This document shows positions 26,032 through 36,657 of a DNA stretch of 50,278 bases, in pieces (the stretch's first letter is position 1; every line of letters begins with the position of its first letter). This DNA comes from Leptothrix sp. (in: b-proteobacteria). Lineage in GTDB: Bacteria; Pseudomonadota; Gammaproteobacteria; Burkholderiales; Burkholderiaceae_C. The stretch is from NCBI GenBank assembly GCA_013822265.1, contig PNKD01000014.1:1-50278 (forward strand). Direction: 5' to 3'. The notes beneath the pieces were generated by a model. It saw only the letters and a program-made list of their open reading frames with translations. It did no database searches and was not told where the DNA came from. Position numbers and translations under genes: made by a program.

Positions 26032-27122
26032 TGCCGCGCTGCCCCCGCCTCAATCCCCGTCACCAGGCCGAGGGAGTTGTTCCAGACACTCGCGCATCGG
26101 GGTCCGCAGCGCTGCACCCAGCGCGGCAGGATCGTGGACACCACGATCTCGCGCCAGCGCTTTGCGTCGGCCGGGGTTTCGCGGACCACGACCATCTTCC
26201 CCAAGCTGCCGCCGATGCATGCGGCGCCGCCGCTGTTGCACTCCAGCCCCGCGTTGGTTTCGCGCTCGGCGTCGGTCCAGATCGCCTGCTCCAGTCGAGG
26301 CAGCTCGTGCCGCAACAGGGCGCGAATGTCGGCGGGCAATGCGTTCCACGCCGCGGCGTTGGCGCCGAACACCGCCAAGCCCCAGTTCGCGGCCATCGTG
26401 TGCACATGCGTGGTCACTTCGTGCAGGCCGATGGTGTTGCCCGACATCGTGCCCGTGATCGCGCACTCGATGTCGCCGCTGCGCAGCTTGGGCACGATAT
26501 CGGCGAAGGCGGTCTGCACCGGCTGCGCGCCCAGCGCCTCGACGAGATCGGACTGCGCCAGATTGGAGCTTCGAATGCGCCGGCCGGCCAGGTCGGCCAG
26601 GCTCTTGAACGGCTTGTTGCAGAAGGTGACCTGCGCCGGGTAGACGTACACCGCCAGCATCTCGATGCCCCAGCGCTCGCGCAGGCGCTGCTCCAGGTGC
26701 GGGCGGAAGGCGGCGAAGTTCCTGCGCAGGGTGGCCATGTCCGGGTTCAGACCGGCCAGATCCGGCGCCCCCAGTTCGGGGTCGCGCGTGGCCACCAGGG
26801 GCAGCAAGGCCGTGCCGAAAGGCACGGCGCCGATCTGCATCAGGCGCAGCATCTCGTTGCCGCTGAGCCCGGCCTGGTCGAACGGCACGATCTCGGCGCT
26901 CGCGCGCCCACCGCTCAGGCGCGGCAGGTCCTGGGTCCAGAACGGCATCTCATGGCGCGTGTACTGGCTCAACTGGCCCAGCCCGCCGACGATGCGCAAG
27001 CCAGTCGGCGCGGCCGCCTGGGCGTGCGCCACGTGGCCGTGCGGCGACCACATCAGCCCTGCGGCGGCGGTCAGCATCGCCGGAATCGGGCGCAGCGCTC
27101 TCGGCAGGGGCATGACAGGCAT
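26028..27122 (-). CDS. TRAP-type (DctP) binding protein coupled to the kinase
   Basis: A 364-residue periplasmic solute-binding protein of the DctP family. A signal peptide of about 35 residues ends AHAQA. Family blocks are ASAEIVPFDQAGLSGNEMLRLMQIGAVPFGTA, FCNKPFKSLADLAGRRIRSSNLAQSDLVEALGAQPV and DIECAITGTMSGNTIGLHEVTTHVHTM, including the Arg of the conserved carboxylate-binding site. DctQ and DctM membrane subunits are absent. Its stop overlaps the start of a hybrid histidine kinase (ATGA), so it is more likely a co-sensor than part of an importer. The ligand, probably an organic acid, could be a sulfonate given the neighbourhood. Confidence 0.82.
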   Translation of the reverse strand: MPVMPLPRALRPIPAMLTAAAGLMWSPHGHVAHAQAAAPTGLRIVGGLGQLSQYTRHEMPFWTQDLPRLSGGRASAEIVPFDQAGLSGNEMLRLMQIGAVPFGTALLPLVATRDPELGAPDLAGLNPDMATLRRNFAAFRPHLEQRLRERWGIEMLAVYVYPAQVTFCNKPFKSLADLAGRRIRSSNLAQSDLVEALGAQPVQTAFADIVPKLRSGDIECAITGTMSGNTIGLHEVTTHVHTMAANWGLAVFGANAAAWNALPADIRALLRHELPRLEQAIWTDAERETNAGLECNSGGAACIGGSLGKMVVVRETPADAKRWREIVVSTILPRWVQRCGPRCASVWNNSLGLVTGIEAGAARQ

Positions 27123-27149
27123 CTCGTCGCGGGAACTGCCAGGATTCTT

Positions 27150-27407
27150 TCACACCCACCTGTCGAAGGCGCCGATGCGCCAGGGCGTTGCCCCGACATC
27201 ATCGCGAAGCGCGACGAGGCGCGGATCGGGTTCGGTGAACGGGTGATCTCGAACGCCGTGCCGCGCGCGCGGCGAAGCCCGGGCCCAGCGCGCCGCCGGC
27301 CGGGGCGGCACCACCAGGGTCACCCCTCGGCTCGGAAGAGCCGGCTGCGCCCGGGCCGGTGCGCAGGCGAACAGGATCAGGAGCAGCCGGCTCGGTCAAC
27401 GGGCCAT
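27150..27407 (-). pseudogene. Decayed secreted-protein ORF (possible binding protein)
   Basis: On the minus strand an ATG at 27407 is followed by an in-frame TGA at codon 4 and then by PSRLLLILFACAPARAQ, a textbook signal peptide with an AxA cleavage site, and GVTLVVPP, which resembles the first strand of periplasmic binding proteins (TLVVPxPPGG). The frame then becomes Arg/Pro-rich and stops at 27150. This looks like the remnant of a receptor gene just upstream of the TRAP-type protein, but the evidence is short. Otherwise the 332 bases from 27123 to 27454 hold nothing I recognise. Confidence 0.3.
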
Positions 27408-27454
27408 GGGGGTCTGTTCTTTCGGGCCTCGGGGCGTGATGTGGCTGGCCGATG

Positions 27455-28456
27455 TCAGGGCTTGAGCACGATCTTGGCGGACGCGCTCTTGCCCTGGTCC
27501 AGGTCGACGAAGGCTTGCGGCCCCTCACCCAGCGCACGCTCTTCGACCCAGCCCAGCGGGCCGAACACGCCGCGGTGCAGCGCGTCCACGGTGGCGCGCA
27601 GGTCGGCCGTGGTGTAGGTGTAGGTGCCCAGCAGCGTGATCTCGGCCAGCGTCAGCCGGCGCATGTCGATCTCGCTGGTCCAGTCCTGCAGGCCCACGTG
27701 CATGACCACGCCGCCGGGCTTGACGGCGGCCAGCGCCTGATGGCGCGTGTGTTTGCTGCCCACCGCGTCCATCACGAATTCGAAGGCCGCCTCGGGCAGC
27801 GGCTGCTGGCGCGGGGCGATGGCCTCGCAGCCCGCCGCCTGCTGCAGCGTCTGCCGGCGCAGCGGGTTCAGCTCGGTCACCGTGAGCTGCCTTACGCCCA
27901 GGTGCCTGAGCAGCAGCGCCCCCAGCATGCCGATGGCGCCGCCACCGATGACGAGCACGCGGCACTCGTGCAGCGGGCGCACCAGTGCGCGCATCGACAG
28001 GTTCACGGCATGCCAGGCGGTGGCGGCCGGCTCGGTCAGCGCCGCAGTGGTGGCCGGCATGTCCTGCGGCATGGCGATCAGGCTGGCCGCGGGGATGCTC
28101 ATGTATTCGGCGTAGGCGCCGGGCCGTGTCATGCCGACCATGGTGCGGTTGGCGCAGAGGTTGTTGCGGCCCTGCACGCAGAACTCGCAACGGCCGCAGG
28201 TGATGAGCGGGTTGCCGGTCCAACGCGTGCCGGCGTCGAAACCCGCCGCCGCGCTTTCGGCGATGGTGCCCACGAACTCGTGGCCCAGCACCAGCCCGGG
28301 CTGGCGCCGCGGGTCGTGGCCGTGCCAGGCGTGCATGTCCGAGCCGCAGATGCCCACGGCCTCGATCTTCAGCACCACCTCGCCGGCCACGGCTTCGGGC
28401 ATGGGGCGGTCCAGCAGCTGCATTTCGCCGGGTTGGGTGTAGACCAGGGCTTTCAT
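27455..28456 (-). CDS. hpsP: Zn-dependent dehydrogenase, probable HpsP
   Basis: A 333-residue medium-chain zinc dehydrogenase. Catalytic zinc ligands are Cys37, His59 and Glu60 (GICGSD and GHEFVG); structural zinc Cys87, Cys90, Cys93 and Cys101 are all present; the NAD site is VLVIGGGAIGMLGALLL. The ATG overlaps the aminotransferase stop (ATGA). It closes the operon that carries hpsN and hpsO homologues. In the DHPS pathway HpsP is the (S)-sulfopropanediol dehydrogenase that, with HpsO, interconverts the two enantiomers before HpsN. The assignment rests on family plus context; alone the sequence would be called a sorbitol or threonine dehydrogenase-like enzyme. Confidence 0.72.
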   Translation of the reverse strand: MKALVYTQPGEMQLLDRPMPEAVAGEVVLKIEAVGICGSDMHAWHGHDPRRQPGLVLGHEFVGTIAESAAAGFDAGTRWTGNPLITCGRCEFCVQGRNNLCANRTMVGMTRPGAYAEYMSIPAASLIAMPQDMPATTAALTEPAATAWHAVNLSMRALVRPLHECRVLVIGGGAIGMLGALLLRHLGVRQLTVTELNPLRRQTLQQAAGCEAIAPRQQPLPEAAFEFVMDAVGSKHTRHQALAAVKPGGVVMHVGLQDWTSEIDMRRLTLAEITLLGTYTYTTADLRATVDALHRGVFGPLGWVEERALGEGPQAFVDLDQGKSASAKIVLKP

Positions 28457-29790
28457 GCAAGGGCTCCGTGGGTGCTCTGGATGGCCGTGCGCAGGCGCCC
28501 GGCCATGCGGTCGATGTCGGCGCGGGTGCTGATGAAGGGCGGCGCCAGCACCAGCGTGTCGCCGGGGGCGCGCGTGAGCAGGCCGTGGTCGAAGGCGGCG
28601 GCTTGTGCTGCGGCGCCGCGCCGGCCGGGCGCGCCTGCCACCGGCGCCAGCTCGATGCCGGCGGCCAGGCCGATGTTGCGGATGCTGACCACGCCCGGTG
28701 CGTCGGCCAGCGTGTGCACGGCGGCCTCGAAGTGCGGGGCCAGGTCGCGCACGCGTGCCAGCAGGTCTTCGTCCTCGATCACGTCCAGCATGGCCAGCCC
28801 GGCCGCGCAGGCCAGCGGGTGGCCCGAGCAGGTGTAGCCGTGCATCAGTTCAGCCAGGTGGGCAGGGCCCTGCATCAGCGTGTCGTGGATGGCGCGGCTG
28901 ACGATCACGCCGCCCAGCGGCGCCGCGCCGTTGCTCACCGTCTTGGCGAACAGGATCATGTCGGGCACCACGCCCAGCGCCTGCGCCGCGAACATCGCGC
29001 CCAGGCGGCCGAAGCCGGTGATGACCTCGTCGAAGACCAGCAGCAGGCCGTGGCGCGTGCAGATCTCGCGCAGGCGCTGCAGGTAGCCCACCGGCGGTAC
29101 GAGCACGCCGGTGGAGCCGGCAAAGGGCTCGACGATGACGGCGGCGATCTGGCTGGCGTCGTGCAGGGCGATGAGCCGGGCTTCGAGCTCGTCGGCGAGC
29201 TCCGCGCCTTCGAATGGCTGCCCACGCACGAAAGCCCGCGGCGTGCCGTTCCAGTGCGGGTCCCAGGTGGCCTTCAGGTGGTCGGCGCGCAACATCGCGC
29301 CGCCGAAGGCACGTCGGTTGTTGAGCATGCCGCCGACGCTGATGCCGCCGAAGCCGACGCCGTGGAAACCCCGCTCGCGGCCGATGAACAGCGTGCGCTG
29401 ACCTTCGCCGCGGGCGCGGGCGTGGGCCAGGGCGATCTTCATCGCCGTGTCGCAGGCCTCGGAACCGCTGTTGACGAGGAACACGCGGTCCAGGCCCGGT
29501 GGCGCCAGCGCGGCGATGCGCTCGGCCAGCGCAAAGGCGCCGGGGTGGCCGACCTGGAAGCTGGACGCGAAGTCCAGCGTGTCGATCTGCCGCTTCATGG
29601 CCTCGGCGATCAACGGGTGCCCGTGACCGGCGCCTACGCACCACAGGCCCGAGGTGCCGTCGAGCACCTCGCGGCCGTCGGCCGTGCGGTAGTTCAGGCC
29701 CCGCGCCGAGACGACGAGCCTGGGCTGCGCCTTGAACTGCCGGTTGGGCGTGAAGGGCATCCAGAAGGCGTCGAGCGCGGGTGCGTCCAT
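28453..29790 (-). CDS. Class III omega-amino acid:pyruvate aminotransferase
   Basis: A 445-residue PLP enzyme close to beta-alanine/omega-amino acid:pyruvate aminotransferases (FWMPFTPNRQFKAQPRL at residues 9-25). LVNSGSEACDTAMKIALAHARA binds PLP phosphate; Asp254 in LLVFDEVITGFGR and Lys283 in FAKTVSNGA are the cofactor residues. It lies between hpsO and hpsP, 6 bases after hpsO and overlapping hpsP by 4, so it belongs to the sulfonate operon. It may release amino groups from an aminosulfonate such as taurine, homotaurine or a DHPS-related amine, feeding the dehydrogenases. The real substrate is not deducible. Confidence 0.85.
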   Translation of the reverse strand: MDAPALDAFWMPFTPNRQFKAQPRLVVSARGLNYRTADGREVLDGTSGLWCVGAGHGHPLIAEAMKRQIDTLDFASSFQVGHPGAFALAERIAALAPPGLDRVFLVNSGSEACDTAMKIALAHARARGEGQRTLFIGRERGFHGVGFGGISVGGMLNNRRAFGGAMLRADHLKATWDPHWNGTPRAFVRGQPFEGAELADELEARLIALHDASQIAAVIVEPFAGSTGVLVPPVGYLQRLREICTRHGLLLVFDEVITGFGRLGAMFAAQALGVVPDMILFAKTVSNGAAPLGGVIVSRAIHDTLMQGPAHLAELMHGYTCSGHPLACAAGLAMLDVIEDEDLLARVRDLAPHFEAAVHTLADAPGVVSIRNIGLAAGIELAPVAGAPGRRGAAAQAAAFDHGLLTRAPGDTLVLAPPFISTRADIDRMAGRLRTAIQSTHGALA

Positions 29791-29796
29791 GTCAAC

Positions 29797-30564
29797 TCAC
29801 TTCGACGTGTATCCACCGTCGACCATCAAGGTCTGCCCGGTGATGTAGCTAGACGCCTCGCTGCACAGGAAGACGGTGGCGCCGTACAGGTCGGGCAGCG
29901 TGCCGTTGCGGCCGGTGCAGGTCTGCGCGGCATTGCGTGCGGCCAGCTCGGGGTTGTCAAACACCGCCGCCGTCAGCGGCGTCGGGAAGAAGCCCGGGCC
30001 GATGGCGTTGCAGGTGATGCCGCGGGCCGACCATTCCTGCGCGATGGCACGCGTGAGCTGCACCACACCGCCCTTGCCGGCGCCGTAGGGCGCGCTGTTC
30101 GGGAAGGCCCGGTAGCTCTGCAGCGATGCGATGTTGAGGATGCGGCCCCAGCCGCGTGTGGCCATGCCGGGGGCCAGCGCCTGCGTCAGGAAGAAGGGCG
30201 CCGTGAGGTGCAGGGCGATCTGCGTCTGCCAGGCTTGCGGTGTGACCCCGGCAAAGGGCTGGCGCAGATTGACGCCGGCGGCGTTGACGAGGATGTCGAT
30301 GCCACCGAGCTGCTGCTCGGCCAGCGCGGCGGAGTGGCGCAGGGTCTCGACGTCGCACAGGTCGGCGGCCAGCCAACGTGCGGCGATGCCGTCTGCCGCC
30401 AGACGCTGCGCGGCGCCGGCCAGTTCGGCCTCGCGCCGGGCCACGAGCATCACCCGTGCGCCGGCCAGGCCGAGCGCGCGGGCCATGGCCTCGCCTATGC
30501 CCGAGTTGCCGCCGGTGATGAGCGCGCGGCGTCCGCTGAGGTCGAACAGGGCTGCGAGGCGCAT
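29797..30564 (-). CDS. hpsO: SDR dehydrogenase, probable HpsO
   Basis: A 255-residue short-chain dehydrogenase. The cofactor motif is [22 protein letters not shown] lies at about 94-97; the catalytic Ser is in NIASLQSY and Tyr160/Lys164 in APYGAGKGG. The C-terminus [15 protein letters not shown] is normal. The ATG at 30564 begins at the family start and lies 20 bases after the hpsN stop. In DHPS degradation HpsO oxidises (R)-sulfopropanediol at C2 and works with HpsP to convert it to the enantiomer used by HpsN. Family plus tight linkage to hpsN supports this; gluconate 5-dehydrogenase-like activity is the generic alternative. Confidence 0.75.
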   Translation of the reverse strand: MRLAALFDLSGRRALITGGNSGIGEAMARALGLAGARVMLVARREAELAGAAQRLAADGIAARWLAADLCDVETLRHSAALAEQQLGGIDILVNAAGVNLRQPFAGVTPQAWQTQIALHLTAPFFLTQALAPGMATRGWGRILNIASLQSYRAFPNSAPYGAGKGGVVQLTRAIAQEWSARGITCNAIGPGFFPTPLTAAVFDNPELAARNAAQTCTGRNGTLPDLYGATVFLCSEASSYITGQTLMVDGGYTSK

Positions 30565-30584
30565 GGGCGGCTCTTGCCGGCAGC

Positions 30585-32979
<2,395 letters not shown>

Positions 32980-33028
32980 CGTCTTGTCTCCTTCGTGGGT
33001 CTTGTGGGCAGGGCGGGGAATACAGAGT

Positions 33029-33829
33029 TCAGTGCACGTCGGCGCCGTGGCCGGAACTGCGCAGCAGCTTCCACACGTGCGAGCGCAGGTGCACGAAGCT
33101 GGCCTGGTCCATCACGTCCTCGATGCGGCTGTGCTGGTCCCAGTTCTCGGCCTGTCGGATGGACTTCACGTCGATGATTTCGCGGATGGTGCCGGGCCGG
33201 CCCGTCATCACCACGATGCGGTCGGCCAGGTACACGGCCTCTTCCACCGCGTGGGTGATGAACAGCACCGTGCGCGGGTGCCGGCGCGCCAGGCGCACGA
33301 GTTCTTCCTGCATCACCACGCGTGTCTGGGCGTCGAGGGCACCGAAGGGTTCGTCCATCAGCAGCACCTGCGGGTCGAGCACGTAGGCGCGCGCGATGGC
33401 CACGCGCTGCTGCATGCCGCCCGAGAGCTGGTGCGGGTAGGCACGTTCGTAGCCCTGCAGGCCCATGAGGCCGATGTAGTGCTCGATGCGGCGCTTGCGC
33501 TCGGCTCCGTCGACACCCAGCGAGACGAGGCCGAATTCGACGTTGTCCCACACCGTCTTCCACGGAAAGAGGGCGAAGGCCTGGAACACCACCGCGCGGT
33601 CGGGGCCGGGGCGCGTGACGACCTGGTCGCCCACGCTGACCGTGCCGCTGCTGGGGTGTTCCAGCCCCGCGGCCATGCGCATGCAGGTGGTCTTGCCGCA
33701 GCCCGACGGGCCGACGATGGCGACGAACTCGCGGTCTTGCACGACGAGGTTGACGTCCTGCAGTGCGACGAAGTCCTGGCCGTTCTGGCGGAACACGCGT
33801 TCCACGCCGCTGAAGCTGATGCTGGCCAC
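33029..33829 (-). CDS. NitT/TauT-type ABC transporter ATPase
   Basis: A 266-residue ATPase. Walker A is GPSGCGKT (40-47), the Q loop is VFQAFALFPW, the ABC signature LSGGMQQR (135-142), Walker B VLLMDE (155-160), and the switch His is in FITHAVEEA. The pattern matches SsuB/TauB. It couples ATP hydrolysis to sulfonate uptake with the two permeases upstream and the receptor downstream. The C-terminal 50 residues (WDQHSRIEDVMDQASFVHLRSHVWKLL) are conserved in this subfamily. Confidence 0.9.
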   Translation of the reverse strand: MASISFSGVERVFRQNGQDFVALQDVNLVVQDREFVAIVGPSGCGKTTCMRMAAGLEHPSSGTVSVGDQVVTRPGPDRAVVFQAFALFPWKTVWDNVEFGLVSLGVDGAERKRRIEHYIGLMGLQGYERAYPHQLSGGMQQRVAIARAYVLDPQVLLMDEPFGALDAQTRVVMQEELVRLARRHPRTVLFITHAVEEAVYLADRIVVMTGRPGTIREIIDVKSIRQAENWDQHSRIEDVMDQASFVHLRSHVWKLLRSSGHGADVH

Positions 33830-33854
33830 TGGGTTGTGCTCCGGGATGTGCTGG

Positions 33855-34637
33855 CTACAGACCGCGGCGGGTCTCGATGTGCTGCTGCACGCGGCGCAAG
33901 GCCACGTCGATGGCGATGCCCACCAGGCCGATGGCCACCATGCCGCTCATCACCGTGGCGGTGGACACCGCCGCCTGGCCCTTGACCATCAGGTAACCCA
34001 CGCCACTGGACGCGACGATCAGCTCGGCCCCCACCAGCGACTGCCAGCCCAGCCCGGCCGAGATGCGCAACCCGGCCACGATGGACGGCACCGCCGCGGG
34101 CAGCAGCACCTGCGTCATGGCGCGCAGGTGGCTGGCGCCCAGCATGCGCGCGGCTTCGACGTACTTGGGCTCGACGTTCTTCGCGCCGCGGTAGGTGTTG
34201 ATGAGCACCGGCGGGAAGGCGCCCATGAAGATGATCAGCACCGGCCCGCCGATGCCGGTGCCGAACCACAGCGCGGCGAAGGGCACCCACGCGATGGGGG
34301 CGACGAAGCGCACGGCATCGAAGGCCGGCGAGACGATGCGGTCTATCCAGTTGAACCAGGCCATCAGCAGGCCCAGCGGAATGCCCACCACCACGGCCAG
34401 CACGAAGCCGGTGGCGAAACGCTGGAAGCTCGACAGCAGGTGCTGCAGCAGCGTGTAGCCGGCGAAGGGCTCGACCACCAGTTGTGCAAAGCGCGTGGCG
34501 ACGTCCCAGGGTGTGGGCAGGAAGTCGCGCGACGTGAGGCCCACCAGTGCCGCCGCCGACCACAGCCCGAGGAAGGCCACGGTACCCGTGACGCTGAGCA
34601 TGGCGGTGCGCGACGATGGCAGGCGGGCTTGCAGCAT
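33855..34637 (-). CDS. NitT/TauT-type ABC permease (second)
   Basis: A 260-residue inner-membrane permease with about six helices. The coupling loop is EAARMLGASHLRAMTQVLLPAAVPSIVAGLRISAGLGW. The ATG at 34637 shares one base with the stop of the preceding permease gene (TGATG), so the two are co-translated. A much longer reading upstream is a shadow of that gene. It differs clearly in sequence from its partner, which suggests a heterodimeric channel, whereas most SsuC/TauC-type systems use a homodimer. Confidence 0.88.
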   Translation of the reverse strand: MLQARLPSSRTAMLSVTGTVAFLGLWSAAALVGLTSRDFLPTPWDVATRFAQLVVEPFAGYTLLQHLLSSFQRFATGFVLAVVVGIPLGLLMAWFNWIDRIVSPAFDAVRFVAPIAWVPFAALWFGTGIGGPVLIIFMGAFPPVLINTYRGAKNVEPKYVEAARMLGASHLRAMTQVLLPAAVPSIVAGLRISAGLGWQSLVGAELIVASSGVGYLMVKGQAAVSTATVMSGMVAIGLVGIAIDVALRRVQQHIETRRGL

Positions 34638-35428
34638 CAGCGCGGCTTCCAGGGCATGACGGCGCGTTCCAGCCACACCAGGCCCAGCGTCATCAACCAG
34701 CCGCACGCGGCCACGCTGATCATGCCCACGACGATCATCGCCGGGTAGATGTCCTGCGCGGCCTGGTTCAGGATCTGCCCCAGCCCGGCCACGGCACCCA
34801 CCAGCTCGGCGGCCACCAGCGTCGTCCACGAGGCCTGCAGCGACAGGCGCAGGCCGGTGAAGATGCTGGGCAGCGCGCCGGGGATCAGCACCTCGCGCCA
34901 GTAGCGCCAGCCGCGCACGTCCAGCATGGCCGCGGCCTCGAAGATGGGCTTGTCGATCTGGCGCACGCCGGTGTAGCTGTTGATGACCGAAGGCACGAAG
35001 GCGGCGAAGAAGATGACCATCATCTTGGCGCCGTTGCCCAGGCCCAGCCAGACGATGGCCAGCGGTATCCAGGCCAGCGGCGGGATCGGCCGCAGCAGCA
35101 GGAAGACGGGGTTGACCAGTGCCTCGACCGTGCGGCTGGCGCCCATGGCCAGCCCCAGCACGACGCCCACGCTGGAGGCGAGCGCGAAACCCATCGTGAC
35201 CAGGCCCACGCTGCGCAACACGTGTTCGTACAGGCGGCCGTTGCTGTAGCCCTCGACGACGATCTGCTGCACCGCGAGACCGACTTCCAGCGGCGTGGGA
35301 AAGCGCGCCGCCGAGATGACCCCCCACTCCGCGGTGAGCAGGTGCCAGACAAGCACGACGCCGGCCAGCGCTACGAGCGTGGTGGCGGCGGCTGCCAGCG
35401 GGTGTCGGGCCTTGCCGGGAGGCTGCAT
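34637..35428 (-). CDS. NitT/TauT-type ABC permease (first)
   Basis: A 263-residue inner-membrane permease and first gene of the predicted DHPS operon. The coupling loop is EAAAMLDVRGWRYWREVLIPGALPSIFTGLRLSLQASWTTLVAAELVGA. The N-terminal helix (LAAAATTLVALAGVVLVWHLLT) and PPLAWIPLAIVWLGLGNGAK are typical of TauC/SsuC. The LacI-type palindrome at 35468 lies 40 bases upstream of the ATG, so the whole operon down to hpsP is probably under the divergent LacI regulator. Confidence 0.88.
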   Translation of the reverse strand: MQPPGKARHPLAAAATTLVALAGVVLVWHLLTAEWGVISAARFPTPLEVGLAVQQIVVEGYSNGRLYEHVLRSVGLVTMGFALASSVGVVLGLAMGASRTVEALVNPVFLLLRPIPPLAWIPLAIVWLGLGNGAKMMVIFFAAFVPSVINSYTGVRQIDKPIFEAAAMLDVRGWRYWREVLIPGALPSIFTGLRLSLQASWTTLVAAELVGAVAGLGQILNQAAQDIYPAMIVVGMISVAACGWLMTLGLVWLERAVMPWKPR

Positions 35429-35467
35429 GCGGGTTGACCGTCAGCGGGCCGTGACGCGCCGGCGAGG

Positions 35468-35481
35468 TGTAATCGATTTCA
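35468..35481. promoter_or_regulatory. LacI-type operator before the hps operon
   Basis: TGTAATCGATTTCA is a 14-bp palindrome centred on CG with one mismatched pair, the usual shape of LacI-family operators. It lies in the divergent region between the first permease gene and the LacI gene. A second, weaker site of similar form is at 35581-35594 (GGAAAACGCTTACA), just before the LacI start. Confidence 0.5.
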
Positions 35482-35602
35482 GCATTGGCGGATGTTCGCC
35501 GTCGCCATCTGCAGTGTCAAGCCAGGGTGGGTGGGGGATTTCCCTCTGTGATTGTCACCACGGCAGGAGTCGGTCACAACGGAAAACGCTTACATTCATG
35601 GC

Positions 35603-36640
35603 ATGCAAGCGAAGGAGATCGCACTGCCGAACATCGAGGACGTGGCCGCGGCGGCCGGCGTCTCGACGGCCACCGTCTCGCGCGTTCTGAACCGGCCGCA
35701 GTCGGTGCGCGAGGCGCTGCGCACGCGTGTCACGGCGGCCATTGCGCAGCTGGGCTACGTGCCGCATGCCGGCGCGCGCGCGCTCAAGCTGCAACGCAGC
35801 GGCACCGTAGGTGCGGTGTTCCCGACCATAGACAACGCCATCTTCGCCCAGGCCATCGCGGCACTGCAGCAGCGGCTGGCCGAAGAGGGCCTCCAGCTGC
35901 TCATCGCCACCAGCGGCTACGACGTCGAGACCGAAGCGCGGCAAGCCGTCAACCTGGTGACGCGCGGCGCCGACGCGCTGGTGCTCTGCGGCCTGGGCCA
36001 GAGCCCGGCGCTGCTGCAGTTCCTGCGCGGGCGAGATTTTCCGACCGTGCACGCCATGAGCTGGCCGGCGCCGGCGGGCGCGGTCTGCGTCGGCTTCGAC
36101 AACGCGCGCGCCATCGGGCAGGCGGTGCGTTACCTGCTCGACCTGGGCCATCGCCACGTGGCCATGCTGGCCGGGCTGGCGCAAAACAACGATCGCGCAG
36201 CGGCGCGCATCGCGGGCGTGCGGCAGGCGTTGAAACAAGGGGGGCTGAAGCTGCTGCCCCAGCACCTGGTAGAGCGCCCCTACGGCCTGGCCGAAGCGCG
36301 CGAGGGCCTGCGCCTGTTGATGGCCACCGAGCCGGCGCCCACGGCCATCGTCTGCGGCAACGACGTGCTGGCCTTCGGTGCCCTGCTCGAGGCGCGCAAG
36401 CTGGGCATCGCCGTACCCGAGCAGCTGTCGATCATCGGCTTCGACGACCTCGAGATGGCGCGGCACATACAGCCGGCGTTGACCACGCTGCACGTGCCCA
36501 CGCCCCTGCTGTGGCGCACCGTGGCCGAGCGCGTGATCGCGGCACTGGCGCAGGCGCCGCTGCAGGCCGCCACCGAAGTCGAGGTGGAACTCGTGGTGCG
36601 CGAGTCCACCGCTGCCGCGCCCAAGACCAGGCGCGGCTGA
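35603..36640 (+). CDS. LacI-family regulator, likely of the hps operon
   Basis: A 345-residue repressor. The DNA-binding domain (IEDVAAAAGVSTATVSRVLNRPQSVREALRTRVTAAIAQLGYVPHAGARALKLQRSGTVGAVFP) is intact, followed by a periplasmic-binding-like effector domain with the usual GFDDLEMARHIQPALTTLHVP. ATG 35603 is preferred over one 17 codons upstream because the latter would place an operator-like site inside the gene. It is divergent from the sulfonate importer operon and probably senses its substrate or a metabolite. It converges on a second LacI gene. Confidence 0.85.
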   Translation: MQAKEIALPNIEDVAAAAGVSTATVSRVLNRPQSVREALRTRVTAAIAQLGYVPHAGARALKLQRSGTVGAVFPTIDNAIFAQAIAALQQRLAEEGLQLLIATSGYDVETEARQAVNLVTRGADALVLCGLGQSPALLQFLRGRDFPTVHAMSWPAPAGAVCVGFDNARAIGQAVRYLLDLGHRHVAMLAGLAQNNDRAAARIAGVRQALKQGGLKLLPQHLVERPYGLAEAREGLRLLMATEPAPTAIVCGNDVLAFGALLEARKLGIAVPEQLSIIGFDDLEMARHIQPALTTLHVPTPLLWRTVAERVIAALAQAPLQAATEVEVELVVRESTAAAPKTRRG

Positions 36641-36657
36641 CATCAACGCCGCAGGCG

